From positions 1 through 64,000 of the forward strand of contig JAKIUU010000003.1 of assembly GCA_021647405.1 (NCBI GenBank): a DNA stretch of 64,000 bases, given 5' to 3'. Below are positions 8,408 to 17,082 of the stretch, piece by piece. The notes under the pieces are model-generated. The model saw nothing but the letters and a program-made list of their open reading frames with translations. It had not been told where the DNA came from and did not search any database. Position 1 is the first letter of the stretch; each line of letters begins with the position of its first letter. The stretch comes from Flavobacteriaceae bacterium. GTDB lineage: Bacteria > Bacteroidota > Bacteroidia > Flavobacteriales > Flavobacteriaceae. The translations under genes were made by a program, and so were the position numbers.

Positions 8408-9447
8408 TGGTGCTGTATTTGCTTCTTCGTGCATATATAAGAATAGTTTTGTTTTTTTATTTTAAAAAAATAATCATAGTAGGTAGAAAAAATATACCCA
8501 AAAAAGAGGCCGTTATATTTATCGGAAATCACGAAAATGCCTTTTTAGATTCCATCAGTTTAGCCGCTACAAACCAACAGAAATCTTATTTTTTGTCACG
8601 CGCTTCTATTTTTAAAAACCCCCTTGTAAAAAGATTTTTGAATGCCATTAGAATGATTCCTGTGTACCGTGTACGTGATGGCTGGCAAACTATCACCAAA
8701 AACCATGAAGTTTTTGAGAATTGTTACGATATTTTAAATTCAAAAAAATCTATTGCTATTTTTCCTGAAGGCAATCATCATTTAAACCGACGTGTTCGGA
8801 ATTTAAGTAAAGGCTTTACCCGCATAATTTTTGGGGCATTAAACAAATACAAAAACCTCAATATTTATATAGTGCCTGTGGGTATTAATTACGATGCGCA
8901 TATCAATTACCCACACAGTATTTCTCTGTATTATGGCAAAGCGTTTTTAGCAAACCCTTTTTACAACGAAAAAGACATCCATTCATCTACCAAACAACTG
9001 GTTATAAAAACAAGAGAAGCCCTTAAAAAATTGACCACTCATATTGAAGATTTAAAAAACTATGATGCTAAAATGGCACAACTAGAAACTTTAAATCCTA
9101 ATTTTTTAGATCCATTTGCTACCAATAAATTGTTAGAAGATTTAAACCCTAAACCAAATCCAAAAAAGAAAAAAAATACTATTTGGTTTCAAATTGTATT
9201 TGCACTCAACGTCCTTACAAATTGGTTGCCTTTTATCATCTGGAAAATTATAAAACCCAAAATAAAAGATAAAATTTTTATAGGGACTTTTAGATTGGCC
9301 GTTCTTATAGTTTTAGTACCGATTTTCTGTCTATTACAAACTTTTATAATTTATTATTTTTGCGGATTAAATTACAGTTTGTATTTTCTATTGACTTATT
9401 TTAGTTTGGCTTTTTTACTAAAATGGGTACCGTACCGTGCTCAATAA
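8407..9447 (+). CDS. PlsC-like 1-acyl-sn-glycerol-3-phosphate acyltransferase family protein
   Basis: 346 residues. An N-terminal hydrophobic anchor is followed by the acyltransferase signature NHENAFLD (N/H-H-x4-D type, about residue 37). Next come 'IRMIPVYRVRDG' and the FPEGNHH acceptor-binding motif near 120. Helices near the C-terminus (about 250-335) anchor it in the inner membrane. It probably esterifies a lysophospholipid or a related glycerol phosphate, but length and C-terminal helices differ from classical PlsC, so the acceptor is uncertain. It is the last gene of the operon, and its last 47 bases overlap the 3' end of the convergent GH3 gene. Confidence 0.75.
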   Translation: MVLYLLLRAYIRIVLFFYFKKIIIVGRKNIPKKEAVIFIGNHENAFLDSISLAATNQQKSYFLSRASIFKNPLVKRFLNAIRMIPVYRVRDGWQTITKNHEVFENCYDILNSKKSIAIFPEGNHHLNRRVRNLSKGFTRIIFGALNKYKNLNIYIVPVGINYDAHINYPHSISLYYGKAFLANPFYNEKDIHSSTKQLVIKTREALKKLTTHIEDLKNYDAKMAQLETLNPNFLDPFATNKLLEDLNPKPNPKKKKNTIWFQIVFALNVLTNWLPFIIWKIIKPKIKDKIFIGTFRLAVLIVLVPIFCLLQTFIIYYFCGLNYSLYFLLTYFSLAFLLKWVPYRAQ

Positions 9448-12352
9448 TAGCCTCCTGAATTATTTTTTGCGTTTTAGTACGTACATCTTTGTCTCCTAAA
9501 AGCGTATTTTGCATAGTAGGATAAACACGATTTGATAAAAATACATAGACTATCCCACTTTCGGGATCTGCCCACGCAAAATTACCTGTAAAACCACTAT
9601 GCCCAAAACTTTGAGCAGATACACATCCACAACTTGCTAAAACTTCAGGATCTAATTGTGGCTTATCAAATCCCAAACCACGGCGCACACTGTCTTTTTC
9701 GTAATATCTATGGTTAAAAGTATCAATGGTTTTAGATTTAAAATAACGTTTGCCCCCATAAGAGCCCTTTTGTAAATACATTTGCATCATTTTGGCAACG
9801 TCATTGGCATTTGAAAATAAACCTGCATTGCCACTCACATTTCCCATCATAGCAGCACCCATATCGTGGACATAACCGCGCAATAATTGATGACGGTAAT
9901 ATGTGTCTTTTTCAGTTGGGACAATTCTACTACTGTCAAATTTTTGAAGTGGCAAATAGCCTAAATTTAATGCCCCCAAAGGCACATAAAAATATTGCGC
10001 ATCTAAAGTTTGCATGGGCTTGTTATATAAGTCTTCAAAGTATTTTTTAAACAGATAAAACACCAAGCCACTGTATTTATAACCCGCTTCTTCGCGTTGG
10101 GGTACATCGGCTATAGCCTTGTAAATACTATCCGTATAATCTGTTCTTAAATAGAGGTTTTTGGCTACAGGGATACTGTATTTTTTAGATTTTACAGAAC
10201 GATAATACTTAGCCAAAGGTTGGTGTGTTACAGTATCAATAGTCTTTAAATAATAAGGTATCCACGCTTGTAACCTGCCCACATGAGACAGCGCCTCTTT
10301 TACCGTTACAGTGTCTTTGTTGCTTCCCATTAAAACAGGGAAAAGGGCATCTAAGCGTGTTTTTAAATTAAAATTACCTTCTTCGTAGGCTTTCATCACC
10401 AAAGGTAGCGCACCTAAAATTTTTGTCAATGAAGCCAAATCGTAAAGACTGTTATTGTTTACCTTTTCGTGTTTTTTATCGGTGTAAAAACCATAACTTT
10501 TCTGAAAGATAACTTTACCATAACGGGCCACAAGAACTTGCATACCCGGTGCCATCTTTTCAGATAAAACAGCTTGTGCCATTGAATCTATACGTGCTAA
10601 TTGAGAAGTACTCATTTCTACTTCTTCGGGGATACCGTAAGATAAGCGGTGTAAATTTTTGGTCACAATACCCTGCCCTACTTCAAAATCATCATTAATA
10701 CTTACAGGTAATTTACCACTGGCTTGTAGCGCCCCAAAAAGTATTTGAGCCGAAATACTTTGGGCTATTTTACTGTTTTGATAAGACACTACAACCGACT
10801 CGATATCGGTAAATGTTTTAACCTGCAATAAGGCATACGGGCTTGTAAATACGTCTAAAATGACTTTATTATTTCTGGCAATAAGTTGTAAGGTCCTTAA
10901 TTCCGACTCAGAAAATTTATAACTTTTATAGGGATTGGCATTACTTTTATGAAGTCCCACAATTACCACATCATAAGTTTGTAATTTGGTGTTTATCTGA
11001 GCCGCATTTTTACCTGTTATAACATCAACACGGGTATATTTTTTTAAAGTTTCTACAAAAGTATCATTTGAGGCATCTCCTAGTTTTACATAGGCTATTT
11101 TTTGAGAAAGATTGGTTACTGGTAGTAAATCAAACTCATTTTTAACTAGAGTAATAGATTTATTGACTAATTTTCTATGCAATATTTCATCACTTACAGT
11201 AAGTAAATCATCTTGAAGATTTGTCAATTTAATGGCTTTATAATTATTTAACCCAGCCCAATATTTGGCTTTTAAAATCTTTTTAACCGAACTTTCTAAT
11301 CGACTCTTTGAGATATCCCCTTTTAAAATAGCTTTTTTAATTTTCCTAATGGCTTTAGGAACGCTAGCAGAAAACATCATCACATCATTACCCGCTTCAA
11401 AGGCTTTTAGATCGACTGTTGTTGATTTACCAAAATTGGCGACCCCTTTCATATTTAAGGCGTCCGTAAAAATAAGGCCTTTAAAACCCATGTCTTTATT
11501 AAGTAAATTAGTTACAACATCGTGAGATAATGACGTGGGTAAATTAGGTGTTTTAACCAAACTAGGTACATTTAAATGGGCTACCATAACACCAGTTAAA
11601 CCCTTATTTATAAGTACTTTATAGGGTTCTAAATCTACACTATCTATATAGGCTTTGCTGTGTAGAACCGTGGGTAATGTTTTATGTGAATCTGCCGAAG
11701 TATCACCATGACCTGGAAAATGTTTGGCCGATGTTAAAATATGTTCGCTCTGAATACCTTTCATAAAAGCCAAAGCTTTTGCTGAAACATTTTGGGGGTT
11801 TTGTCCAAAAGAACGGTTGCCAATAATTGGGTTTTTGGGATTCGTATTGACATCAACAACAGGTGCAAAATTAATGTTAATACCCAAACGTTTGCACTCT
11901 TGGCCAACACGCTTACCAAATTGTGTGATTAAATTATTGTCTTGTACAGCACCTAAAGTCATATTCCACGGAAAACGATACGTATTATGTAATCGCATAT
12001 TTAAGCCCCATTCGGCATCTATACCTATAAGCAAAGGTACTTTTGAAAGCGCTTGATAACTATTTGTGAGTGTGGCTTGTTTTGTAGGCGTGCCTTGCAT
12101 AAAAATAAGACTGCCTATATGATATTTCGTTATCTGTTTCTTAACAAAATTAATATGTTTTTTGTTTTTATTAGAATAGGCTGGCAACATAAATAATTGA
12201 CCGATTTTTTCATTTAGTGTCATAGATGTATAAACACTATCTACCCATTGTTGCTGCTTTTCTTTATCTGATGTAATCAAAGGGTCGGTTTGCGCCTGAA
12301 TATCTGTTAGACACAATAAAAGAAAAAGAAAACTAAAAAACTTTAATTGCAT
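9401..12352 (-). CDS. GH3 beta-N-acetylglucosaminidase (NagZ-like) fused to a serine beta-lactamase-like hydrolase
   Basis: A 983-residue exported protein with signal peptide MQLKFFSFLFLLLCLTDIQA. Residues about 40-350 are a GH3 domain with the NagZ hallmarks KHFPGHGD (210-217) and the FTDALNMKGV loop carrying the candidate nucleophile D297. A GH3 C-terminal alpha/beta domain follows (about 390-570). From about 590 there is a penicillin-binding-protein/beta-lactamase fold with an S-L-T-K nucleophile motif near 645, a YSG in place of the usual YxN, and HSG near 935. Such fusions are frequent in Bacteroidota and suggest periplasmic muropeptide turnover. The ATG at 12352 places the signal peptide correctly. 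The 3' end overlaps the acyltransferase gene by 47 bp. Confidence 0.87.
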   Translation of the reverse strand: MQLKFFSFLFLLLCLTDIQAQTDPLITSDKEKQQQWVDSVYTSMTLNEKIGQLFMLPAYSNKNKKHINFVKKQITKYHIGSLIFMQGTPTKQATLTNSYQALSKVPLLIGIDAEWGLNMRLHNTYRFPWNMTLGAVQDNNLITQFGKRVGQECKRLGININFAPVVDVNTNPKNPIIGNRSFGQNPQNVSAKALAFMKGIQSEHILTSAKHFPGHGDTSADSHKTLPTVLHSKAYIDSVDLEPYKVLINKGLTGVMVAHLNVPSLVKTPNLPTSLSHDVVTNLLNKDMGFKGLIFTDALNMKGVANFGKSTTVDLKAFEAGNDVMMFSASVPKAIRKIKKAILKGDISKSRLESSVKKILKAKYWAGLNNYKAIKLTNLQDDLLTVSDEILHRKLVNKSITLVKNEFDLLPVTNLSQKIAYVKLGDASNDTFVETLKKYTRVDVITGKNAAQINTKLQTYDVVIVGLHKSNANPYKSYKFSESELRTLQLIARNNKVILDVFTSPYALLQVKTFTDIESVVVSYQNSKIAQSISAQILFGALQASGKLPVSINDDFEVGQGIVTKNLHRLSYGIPEEVEMSTSQLARIDSMAQAVLSEKMAPGMQVLVARYGKVIFQKSYGFYTDKKHEKVNNNSLYDLASLTKILGALPLVMKAYEEGNFNLKTRLDALFPVLMGSNKDTVTVKEALSHVGRLQAWIPYYLKTIDTVTHQPLAKYYRSVKSKKYSIPVAKNLYLRTDYTDSIYKAIADVPQREEAGYKYSGLVFYLFKKYFEDLYNKPMQTLDAQYFYVPLGALNLGYLPLQKFDSSRIVPTEKDTYYRHQLLRGYVHDMGAAMMGNVSGNAGLFSNANDVAKMMQMYLQKGSYGGKRYFKSKTIDTFNHRYYEKDSVRRGLGFDKPQLDPEVLASCGCVSAQSFGHSGFTGNFAWADPESGIVYVFLSNRVYPTMQNTLLGDKDVRTKTQKIIQEAIIEHGTVPILVKKPN

Positions 12353-12365
12353 AGTTAATGTACAT

Positions 12366-12842
12366 TTATTTAAAATATTTGTTATGCCAACTCTGATTGG
12401 CAGGAACTTCCCATTGGGTTTGAAAAGTGCCTATTGTATCTACCATATTGTTAAACACAATTGTGTGTTTGCTAATTTTATTAAGTGCTATATATTTTTT
12501 AAAATCGGCTAAAGAAACCGTATTTATATTGGTATCACTCCTAAAAGCTACTTGTAGTTTATTTGTTAACTCAACATTAAAATGCTTTTCTATTTCTTGA
12601 ATTACATGCACCGAAGCATCTATAGAGCATCCCGAAACTGTATCGTTTACAGCTATAACTATAAACTGATTGTAAACAATTTTATACGACGATTCAAGGT
12701 CGGCACCATGTCGTTGCCACTGATTTATAAATTTTTCAAGCAACGCATCAATAATGGTCAATTGGTCTTCTGAAAAAGCATTATTAGCTTGATAAACCCA
12801 AAGTTTTGATGTTTCTGGCAAGGTATTAAAGGGTACGAACAT
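12366..12842 (-). CDS. Conserved flavobacterial protein of unknown function
   Basis: 158 residues, soluble, with no signal peptide. It begins MFVPFNTLPETSKLWVYQANNAF and contains 'VNDTVSGCSIDASVHVIQEIE'. Homologues in Flavobacteriia are often labelled 'ABC transporter ATPase', but no Walker A, Walker B or ABC signature is present, so that label is not supported here. No function can be assigned. It precedes the GH3 fusion gene by 13 nt on the same strand, so the two are probably cotranscribed. Confidence 0.7.
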   Translation of the reverse strand: MFVPFNTLPETSKLWVYQANNAFSEDQLTIIDALLEKFINQWQRHGADLESSYKIVYNQFIVIAVNDTVSGCSIDASVHVIQEIEKHFNVELTNKLQVAFRSDTNINTVSLADFKKYIALNKISKHTIVFNNMVDTIGTFQTQWEVPANQSWHNKYFK

Positions 12843-12863
12843 ATTGTTGTTTTATATTAAAGA

Positions 12864-12945
12864 CCCCTCGACTGTGCTCAGGGTGACTGTTTTTAGTTTG
12901 GAGTTTATGGTTTATGGGGTTCCCCTTCGACTCCGCTCAGGGTGA
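12864..12945. repeat. Two copies of a dispersed intergenic repeat
   Basis: The 140-bp gap between the exonuclease gene and the 12366 gene holds two related copies. Copy one, at 12864-12886, contains CGACTGTGCTCAGGGTGA. Copy two, at 12922-12945, contains CGACTCCGCTCAGGGTGA. They are in the same orientation and 35 bp apart. A diverged relative lies at 37212-37234. Words of this kind occur between genes in many Flavobacteriia genomes. No ORF is seen in the gap. Confidence 0.7.
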
Positions 12946-12982
12946 ACATAGTTTGTGTTATTTGTGATTTGTTTTTTGTTAT

Positions 12983-13756
12983 TTAATTTTTTGTGTTTAA
13001 ACTTCGCAATTTAATAGCTGTCAGAATCTTTTTTGTGTACAGCGGAAAATCGGCATTTTGTATCCAATTGTAATAACCTGGCTCTTTTTCAAAAACATCG
13101 GTTACTTTTTTGCCTTTGTGTTTTCCGAAATTAAAAGCTTCATCGCCCGCGTCATCAAAGACAATCATATTGGCAAAATCGGCATTTCTTTTATGATGAC
13201 TGTATTTTTCTAAAAAAGCGGTATTGTTTTCTAAATCGGGGTATTTGTCTAATTGTGCTTTTAAAACTTCGTAAGTAGCCGTGGTATCGGCCATAGCCGA
13301 ATGGGCATTTTCTAAATCTTTATCGCAATAAAATTTATAGGCGGCACTTAAAGTACGCTGTTCTTTTTTATGAAAAATAACTTGAACATCAACCGCTACT
13401 CTGTTCTTCATATCAAAATCTATATCGGCACGCAACATTTCTTCTGCTAAAAGCGGAATATCAAATCGGTTAGAATTAAAGCCTGCCAAATCGCAGCCTT
13501 TAATCATCTCACTCACTTGTGGTGCCAGTTCTTTAAAAGTAGGCTCGTTTAATACCTGTTCATTGGTAATGCCATGAATACTTGAAGCTTCTTTAGATAT
13601 TTCAATTACAGGATTTACCAACCATGTTTTACTTTCTTTATTGCCATTCGGGAAAATTTTCAAAATAGCTATTTCTACAATGCGGTCTTTAGAGATATTG
13701 ATTCCGGTGGTTTCTAAGTCGAAAAACACCATTGGTTTTACTAAGTTTAATTCCAT
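12983..13756 (-). CDS. DnaQ-like 3'-5' exonuclease (DEDDh)
   Basis: 257 residues. The N-terminal 170 are a DnaQ/RNase T fold: Exo I 'VFFDLETTGI' (D and E), Exo II 'LAGFNSNRFDIPLL', and Exo III with 'ENAHSAMADTTATYEVL', giving the H-x4-D of the DEDDh class. A C-terminal part with 'FNFGKHKGKKVTDVFEKEPGYYNWI' resembles the short domain that follows the exonuclease domain in many bacterial homologues. It may act in proofreading or single-strand repair; it is too short and separate to be DNA polymerase III itself. The ATG at 13756 is preceded by a TATCTTTG box. Confidence 0.87.
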   Translation of the reverse strand: MELNLVKPMVFFDLETTGINISKDRIVEIAILKIFPNGNKESKTWLVNPVIEISKEASSIHGITNEQVLNEPTFKELAPQVSEMIKGCDLAGFNSNRFDIPLLAEEMLRADIDFDMKNRVAVDVQVIFHKKEQRTLSAAYKFYCDKDLENAHSAMADTTATYEVLKAQLDKYPDLENNTAFLEKYSHHKRNADFANMIVFDDAGDEAFNFGKHKGKKVTDVFEKEPGYYNWIQNADFPLYTKKILTAIKLRSLNTKN

Positions 13757-13773
13757 ATTTTTCTTTAAAAAAC

Positions 13774-13781
13774 CAAAGATA
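13774..13781 (-). promoter_or_regulatory. -7 promoter element for the exonuclease gene
   Basis: The minus strand reads TATCTTTG (TAnnTTTG type), 17 nt upstream of the ATG. The rest of the 200-bp divergent gap to the sigma-factor gene contains no ORF; on the plus strand TAACTTGA near 13926 is only a partial match. Confidence 0.45.
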
Positions 13782-13957
13782 CAAAGACTTGCTGAATTAT
13801 GAATTATTCATTTTGCCGTAGTTTAATAAGGCATAAAGGCTTCTGGTTTTTGTATAAATCTTTAAGTTTAGAGGTTTTTAAAGACGTTTAAATTTAGTAA
13901 AGAATTATTAAAGTGTAATAATCGGTAACTTGAGCCACTAATCAATAAAAAAGCACA

Positions 13958-14437
13958 GTGAGTAACGATTTTTACACCCAATCAGTTTTGCCCCATTCCG
14001 GAATAATTATTAAAATATGCAGGGCCTATACTGATTCGCAAGAAGATTTTGAAGATTACTATCAAGAAGTTTGCTTGCAAGTTTGGAAGAGTAGAGATAC
14101 GTTTAGAGGAGATTCTAAATGGTCAACTTGGATATATAGATTGTCTTTAAACATTTGTTTAACCTTAATTAAAAAGAAGAAAAACAACCGACAACATACT
14201 ATTTCTGAAAACTTGGCAAATGAAGGAACTGAAGACAATAAAGCCTTTTCTGAAGAATCTTTAAACCAACTTTATGCGGCTATTAAAAAATTATCTGAAA
14301 TAGACAGAGCCGTTATTCTACTTTACCTTGAAGAAAAGACCTATCAAGAAATTGCCGATATTATTGGCACCTCCCCAAATAATATTGGGGTGCGCATTAA
14401 AAGAATTAAAGAACGGTTGAAAAAATTATTAAGTTAA
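13958..14437 (+). CDS. ECF-type RNA polymerase sigma-70 factor
   Basis: 159 residues. Region 2 spans about 10-75, with 'DFEDYYQEVCLQVWKS' and 'STWIYRLSLNICLTLIKKKK' (regions 2.1-2.4). Region 4 spans about 100-155, with 'LYLEEKTYQEIADIIGTSPNNIGVRIKRIKERL', a helix-turn-helix. It lacks region 3, as ECF factors do. The start is a GTG at 13958; no ATG is available before region 2. The gene 12 nt downstream encodes a membrane protein, which may be its regulator. The regulon cannot be read from this window. Confidence 0.85.
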   Translation: MSNDFYTQSVLPHSGIIIKICRAYTDSQEDFEDYYQEVCLQVWKSRDTFRGDSKWSTWIYRLSLNICLTLIKKKKNNRQHTISENLANEGTEDNKAFSEESLNQLYAAIKKLSEIDRAVILLYLEEKTYQEIADIIGTSPNNIGVRIKRIKERLKKLLS

Positions 14438-14449
14438 AAAATTACAAAA

Positions 14450-15109
14450 ATGGAACAAACAATAGAAAAAATTTGGAAAGAAGGATTTTTAGAAAGCGAT
14501 GCGCTTATTGCTCCAAAATTGAATGATTTGTACAATCAAAAATCGATTGATATCGTAGAAAAATTCAAAAGAATGTACCGTATAAACATTATAGGCATCA
14601 TTTTTTTTGCGCTTGTATTCTTACCAATAGCCACTCTGGTACATATTCCCTACATGGGAATCCCTATGTTTTTGCTATTTATGACTATCGTTACTTTTGC
14701 CATAAAATTCAAAAATAAATTAGAGGCTATAAACAAAAATGTAAATAGTTATCAATACCTTAAATCTTTCGATAATTGGACCAAAGAAATGACAGCTTTT
14801 AACACAAAGATGTCTCGGTTTTTATATCCCTATGTTTTTCTATCTATGGTAGCTGGATTTTGGTTTGGTAGTTTTGGAGGTAACATTCCCGGTAACGACC
14901 TTGTAAATAGAATACTGATAGAATTTCCTGATATGCCAATGATTTTTGGCTTGCCTTTATATGCTGTTTTAGCTTTTTTTCTTATCATTATTTTATTGGC
15001 TTTTTTTGGTGCCAAAATTGGCGAATGGGATTTAAAAATTGGCTATGGGCGTATATTAAAAAGACTAGACAGCTTATTAACAGACATGGAAGAATTAAGG
15101 GTTTCTTAA
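14450..15109 (+). CDS. Membrane protein, candidate partner of the ECF sigma factor
   Basis: 219 residues. A cytoplasmic N-terminus of about 45 residues is followed by a hairpin of two helices (about 46-87), a soluble middle, and two more helices (about 125-145 and 165-190). No zinc-binding anti-sigma motif (H-x3-C-x2-C) is present. Its position directly after an ECF sigma gene is that of an anti-sigma factor, and similar genes occur in this place in Flavobacteriia, but the role is inference from context only. Confidence 0.6.
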   Translation: MEQTIEKIWKEGFLESDALIAPKLNDLYNQKSIDIVEKFKRMYRINIIGIIFFALVFLPIATLVHIPYMGIPMFLLFMTIVTFAIKFKNKLEAINKNVNSYQYLKSFDNWTKEMTAFNTKMSRFLYPYVFLSMVAGFWFGSFGGNIPGNDLVNRILIEFPDMPMIFGLPLYAVLAFFLIIILLAFFGAKIGEWDLKIGYGRILKRLDSLLTDMEELRVS

Positions 15110-15143
15110 TTCATATTGTAAATCCACTTTTAAATTAAATAAA

Positions 15144-15209
15144 ATGATAAAAATATTGATAATCATAACATTAACTATAATTCAAATAATATTAAAAATA
15201 TGGCTTTAA
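15144..15209 (+). CDS. Possible 21-residue hydrophobic peptide ORF
   Basis: A short frame starting MIKILIIITLTI with nearly all Ile and Leu residues. It lies between the membrane protein and the next gene, and its end overlaps the start of the 15200 gene by 10 bases. It could be a membrane microprotein, or a leader that couples translation of the 15200 gene. AT-rich sequence can produce such frames by chance, so support is weak. Confidence 0.25.
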   Translation: MIKILIIITLTIIQIILKIWL

Positions 15210-15652
15210 CAACGAACATTACTTACTTTGAAAGTTTAATAAATAGGACTGATAAAAAATCTGAAATAAAAATTTACAGCCTTTTTATTTTTATCTTAAA
15301 GGATTTAATTGGCAAAGAACTTTCAGAAAAACAATACCAAGCTATAGAAAATGAGTTAGATAGATTGGAATTAAAATCACCTCAAGAGCATAAGAAAAGA
15401 TACTTTAGAAAAAAACTAAATATATTCAAAACGTATCTACAAACTGAATTTTCTTTTATTACAGAAGGCTATTATATGGCTATTGGCATGACTTTGGGAA
15501 TGAGTTTTGGTTTGGTATTTGGCACTGCTTTAAATGAGGCATTAGGGGTTTCTATGGGACTTAGCTTAGGCATGCTCATAGGTATTGTAATTGGCAGCCA
15601 AATGGATACCAAAGCTAAAAGAGAAGGCTTGGTTTTAAGAACAAAAATTTAA
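15200..15652 (+). CDS. Hypothetical membrane protein with Gly-rich C-terminal helices
   Basis: 150 residues. The N-terminal 85 are charged and helical. Residues about 92-135 form two glycine-spaced hydrophobic helices (GMTLGMSFGLVFG and GLSLGMLIGIVIG) resembling glycine-zipper segments. No known family is recognised with certainty. It follows the sigma factor and its putative partner on the same strand and may belong to the same unit. It ends 7 bp before the convergent CCA-adding enzyme gene. Confidence 0.6.
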   Translation: MALTTNITYFESLINRTDKKSEIKIYSLFIFILKDLIGKELSEKQYQAIENELDRLELKSPQEHKKRYFRKKLNIFKTYLQTEFSFITEGYYMAIGMTLGMSFGLVFGTALNEALGVSMGLSLGMLIGIVIGSQMDTKAKREGLVLRTKI

Positions 15653-15659
15653 AATAGGT

Positions 15660-17078
15660 TTATTTTTTTAAGCTTAAACTTGCGGCTTTATCTAGCATAA
15701 ATTGGTAGGCCTCATCATAGTCATTTTTTATTTTACCTTCTAAAATAGCTTCTTTAATGGCTTCTTTTAAAGTGCCTATTTCTCTACAGGGTTTGAGATT
15801 AAAAGTTTGCATAATAAGTTCTCCAGAAATAGGCGGTTGGAAATTACGAATGTGGTCTCTTGCTTCTACCTCGGCTATTTTCTGACGGACTAACTTAAAA
15901 TTGTTGTGATATTTTTTAAAGCGCTTGGCATTTTTGGTGGTGATATCTGCTTCGCAGTGCAACATTAAATCGTCTAAATCATCGCCTGCATCAAAAATCA
16001 AACGGCGGATGGCCGAATCGGTTACGGCGTCTGCCAATACCACAGGCCTTGAGCTCAACAGCACAATTTTCTGAACATATTTCATCTTTTCGTTTAGTGG
16101 CATTTTAAGGCGCTTAAAAATTTTATACACCATTTTAGAACCTTTAAATTCGTGTCCATGAAAAGTCCACCCCAATTTTTTATCAAACTTTTTTGTAGGT
16201 TCTTTACCGATGTCGTGCAATAAAGCCGCCCAACGCAACCACAAATTATCAGATACTTTTGCCATATTGTCAACCACTTCTAAAGTATGGTAAAAATTAT
16301 CTTTATGTGTTTGACCCGCCTCTTCTTCAACACCTTTCAAGGCAATTAGTTCGGGTAAAATCTGTTCTAAAAGATTCGTTTCTTCTAACAATCTTAAACC
16401 GATAGATGGTTTGTCTGACAACAATATTTTATGCAATTCTTCAACAATTCGTTCGCGCGTAATAATGGCCAATCGTGACGCATTTTTTGTTATTGCTTTA
16501 AGCGAATTTTGTTCAATAGTAAAATTTAATTGTGTGGCAAACCGAATGGCACGCATCATCCGCAAAGGATCATCAGAGTAGGTGATATCTGGATTTGAAG
16601 GTGTTTTAATGATGCCCTTTTCCATATCTGACATTCCATCAAATGGATCTAAAAGAGTGCCAAAATCAGACTCGTTTAGACTTATAGCCAAAGCATTAAT
16701 GGTGAAATCACGCCTGTTTTGATCTTCCTGTAAAGTGCCTGCTGACACTTCTGGATTGCGACTGTTTTCTGAATAAGATTCTTTACGTGCCCCAACAAAC
16801 TCAACTTCTAAATCGCCAAAGCGCAACATGGCTGTGCCATAAGTTTTAAACACCTGTACTTTTGGTTTCTGAGGCAACAAACTGGCTACTTTTTTAGCCA
16901 AGGCAATACCATTACCTATGCAAAGAATATCAATGTCTTTAGCACCACTTTTCCGATCCAAAAAAAAATCGCGTACAAAGCCACCTATAACATACGATTC
17001 TAACGCTAATGCAGCAGAAGCTTTGTTTATGTAATTAAATATATCTGCCGAAACAGCTTCTTTATAATTGGGATACAT
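15660..17078 (-). CDS. cca: CCA-adding tRNA nucleotidyltransferase with HD domain
   Basis: 472 residues, typical for the family. The head has 'VIGGFVRDFFL' (G-G-x-V-R-D) and the metal-binding 'KDIDILCIG' (D-x-D). 'QDQNRRDFTINALA'-type and 'DDPLRMMRAIRFA' motifs continue the class II nucleotidyltransferase core. A C-terminal HD domain has 'HTLEVVDNMA' and 'AALLHDIGK'. It adds or repairs the CCA end of tRNAs. It is the last gene of the five-gene minus-strand operon starting with dapD, and begins 4 nt after the Sua5-like gene, another tRNA-modification gene. Confidence 0.92.
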   Translation of the reverse strand: MYPNYKEAVSADIFNYINKASAALALESYVIGGFVRDFFLDRKSGAKDIDILCIGNGIALAKKVASLLPQKPKVQVFKTYGTAMLRFGDLEVEFVGARKESYSENSRNPEVSAGTLQEDQNRRDFTINALAISLNESDFGTLLDPFDGMSDMEKGIIKTPSNPDITYSDDPLRMMRAIRFATQLNFTIEQNSLKAITKNASRLAIITRERIVEELHKILLSDKPSIGLRLLEETNLLEQILPELIALKGVEEEAGQTHKDNFYHTLEVVDNMAKVSDNLWLRWAALLHDIGKEPTKKFDKKLGWTFHGHEFKGSKMVYKIFKRLKMPLNEKMKYVQKIVLLSSRPVVLADAVTDSAIRRLIFDAGDDLDDLMLHCEADITTKNAKRFKKYHNNFKLVRQKIAEVEARDHIRNFQPPISGELIMQTFNLKPCREIGTLKEAIKEAILEGKIKNDYDEAYQFMLDKAASLSLKK

Positions 17079-17082
17079 AAAA

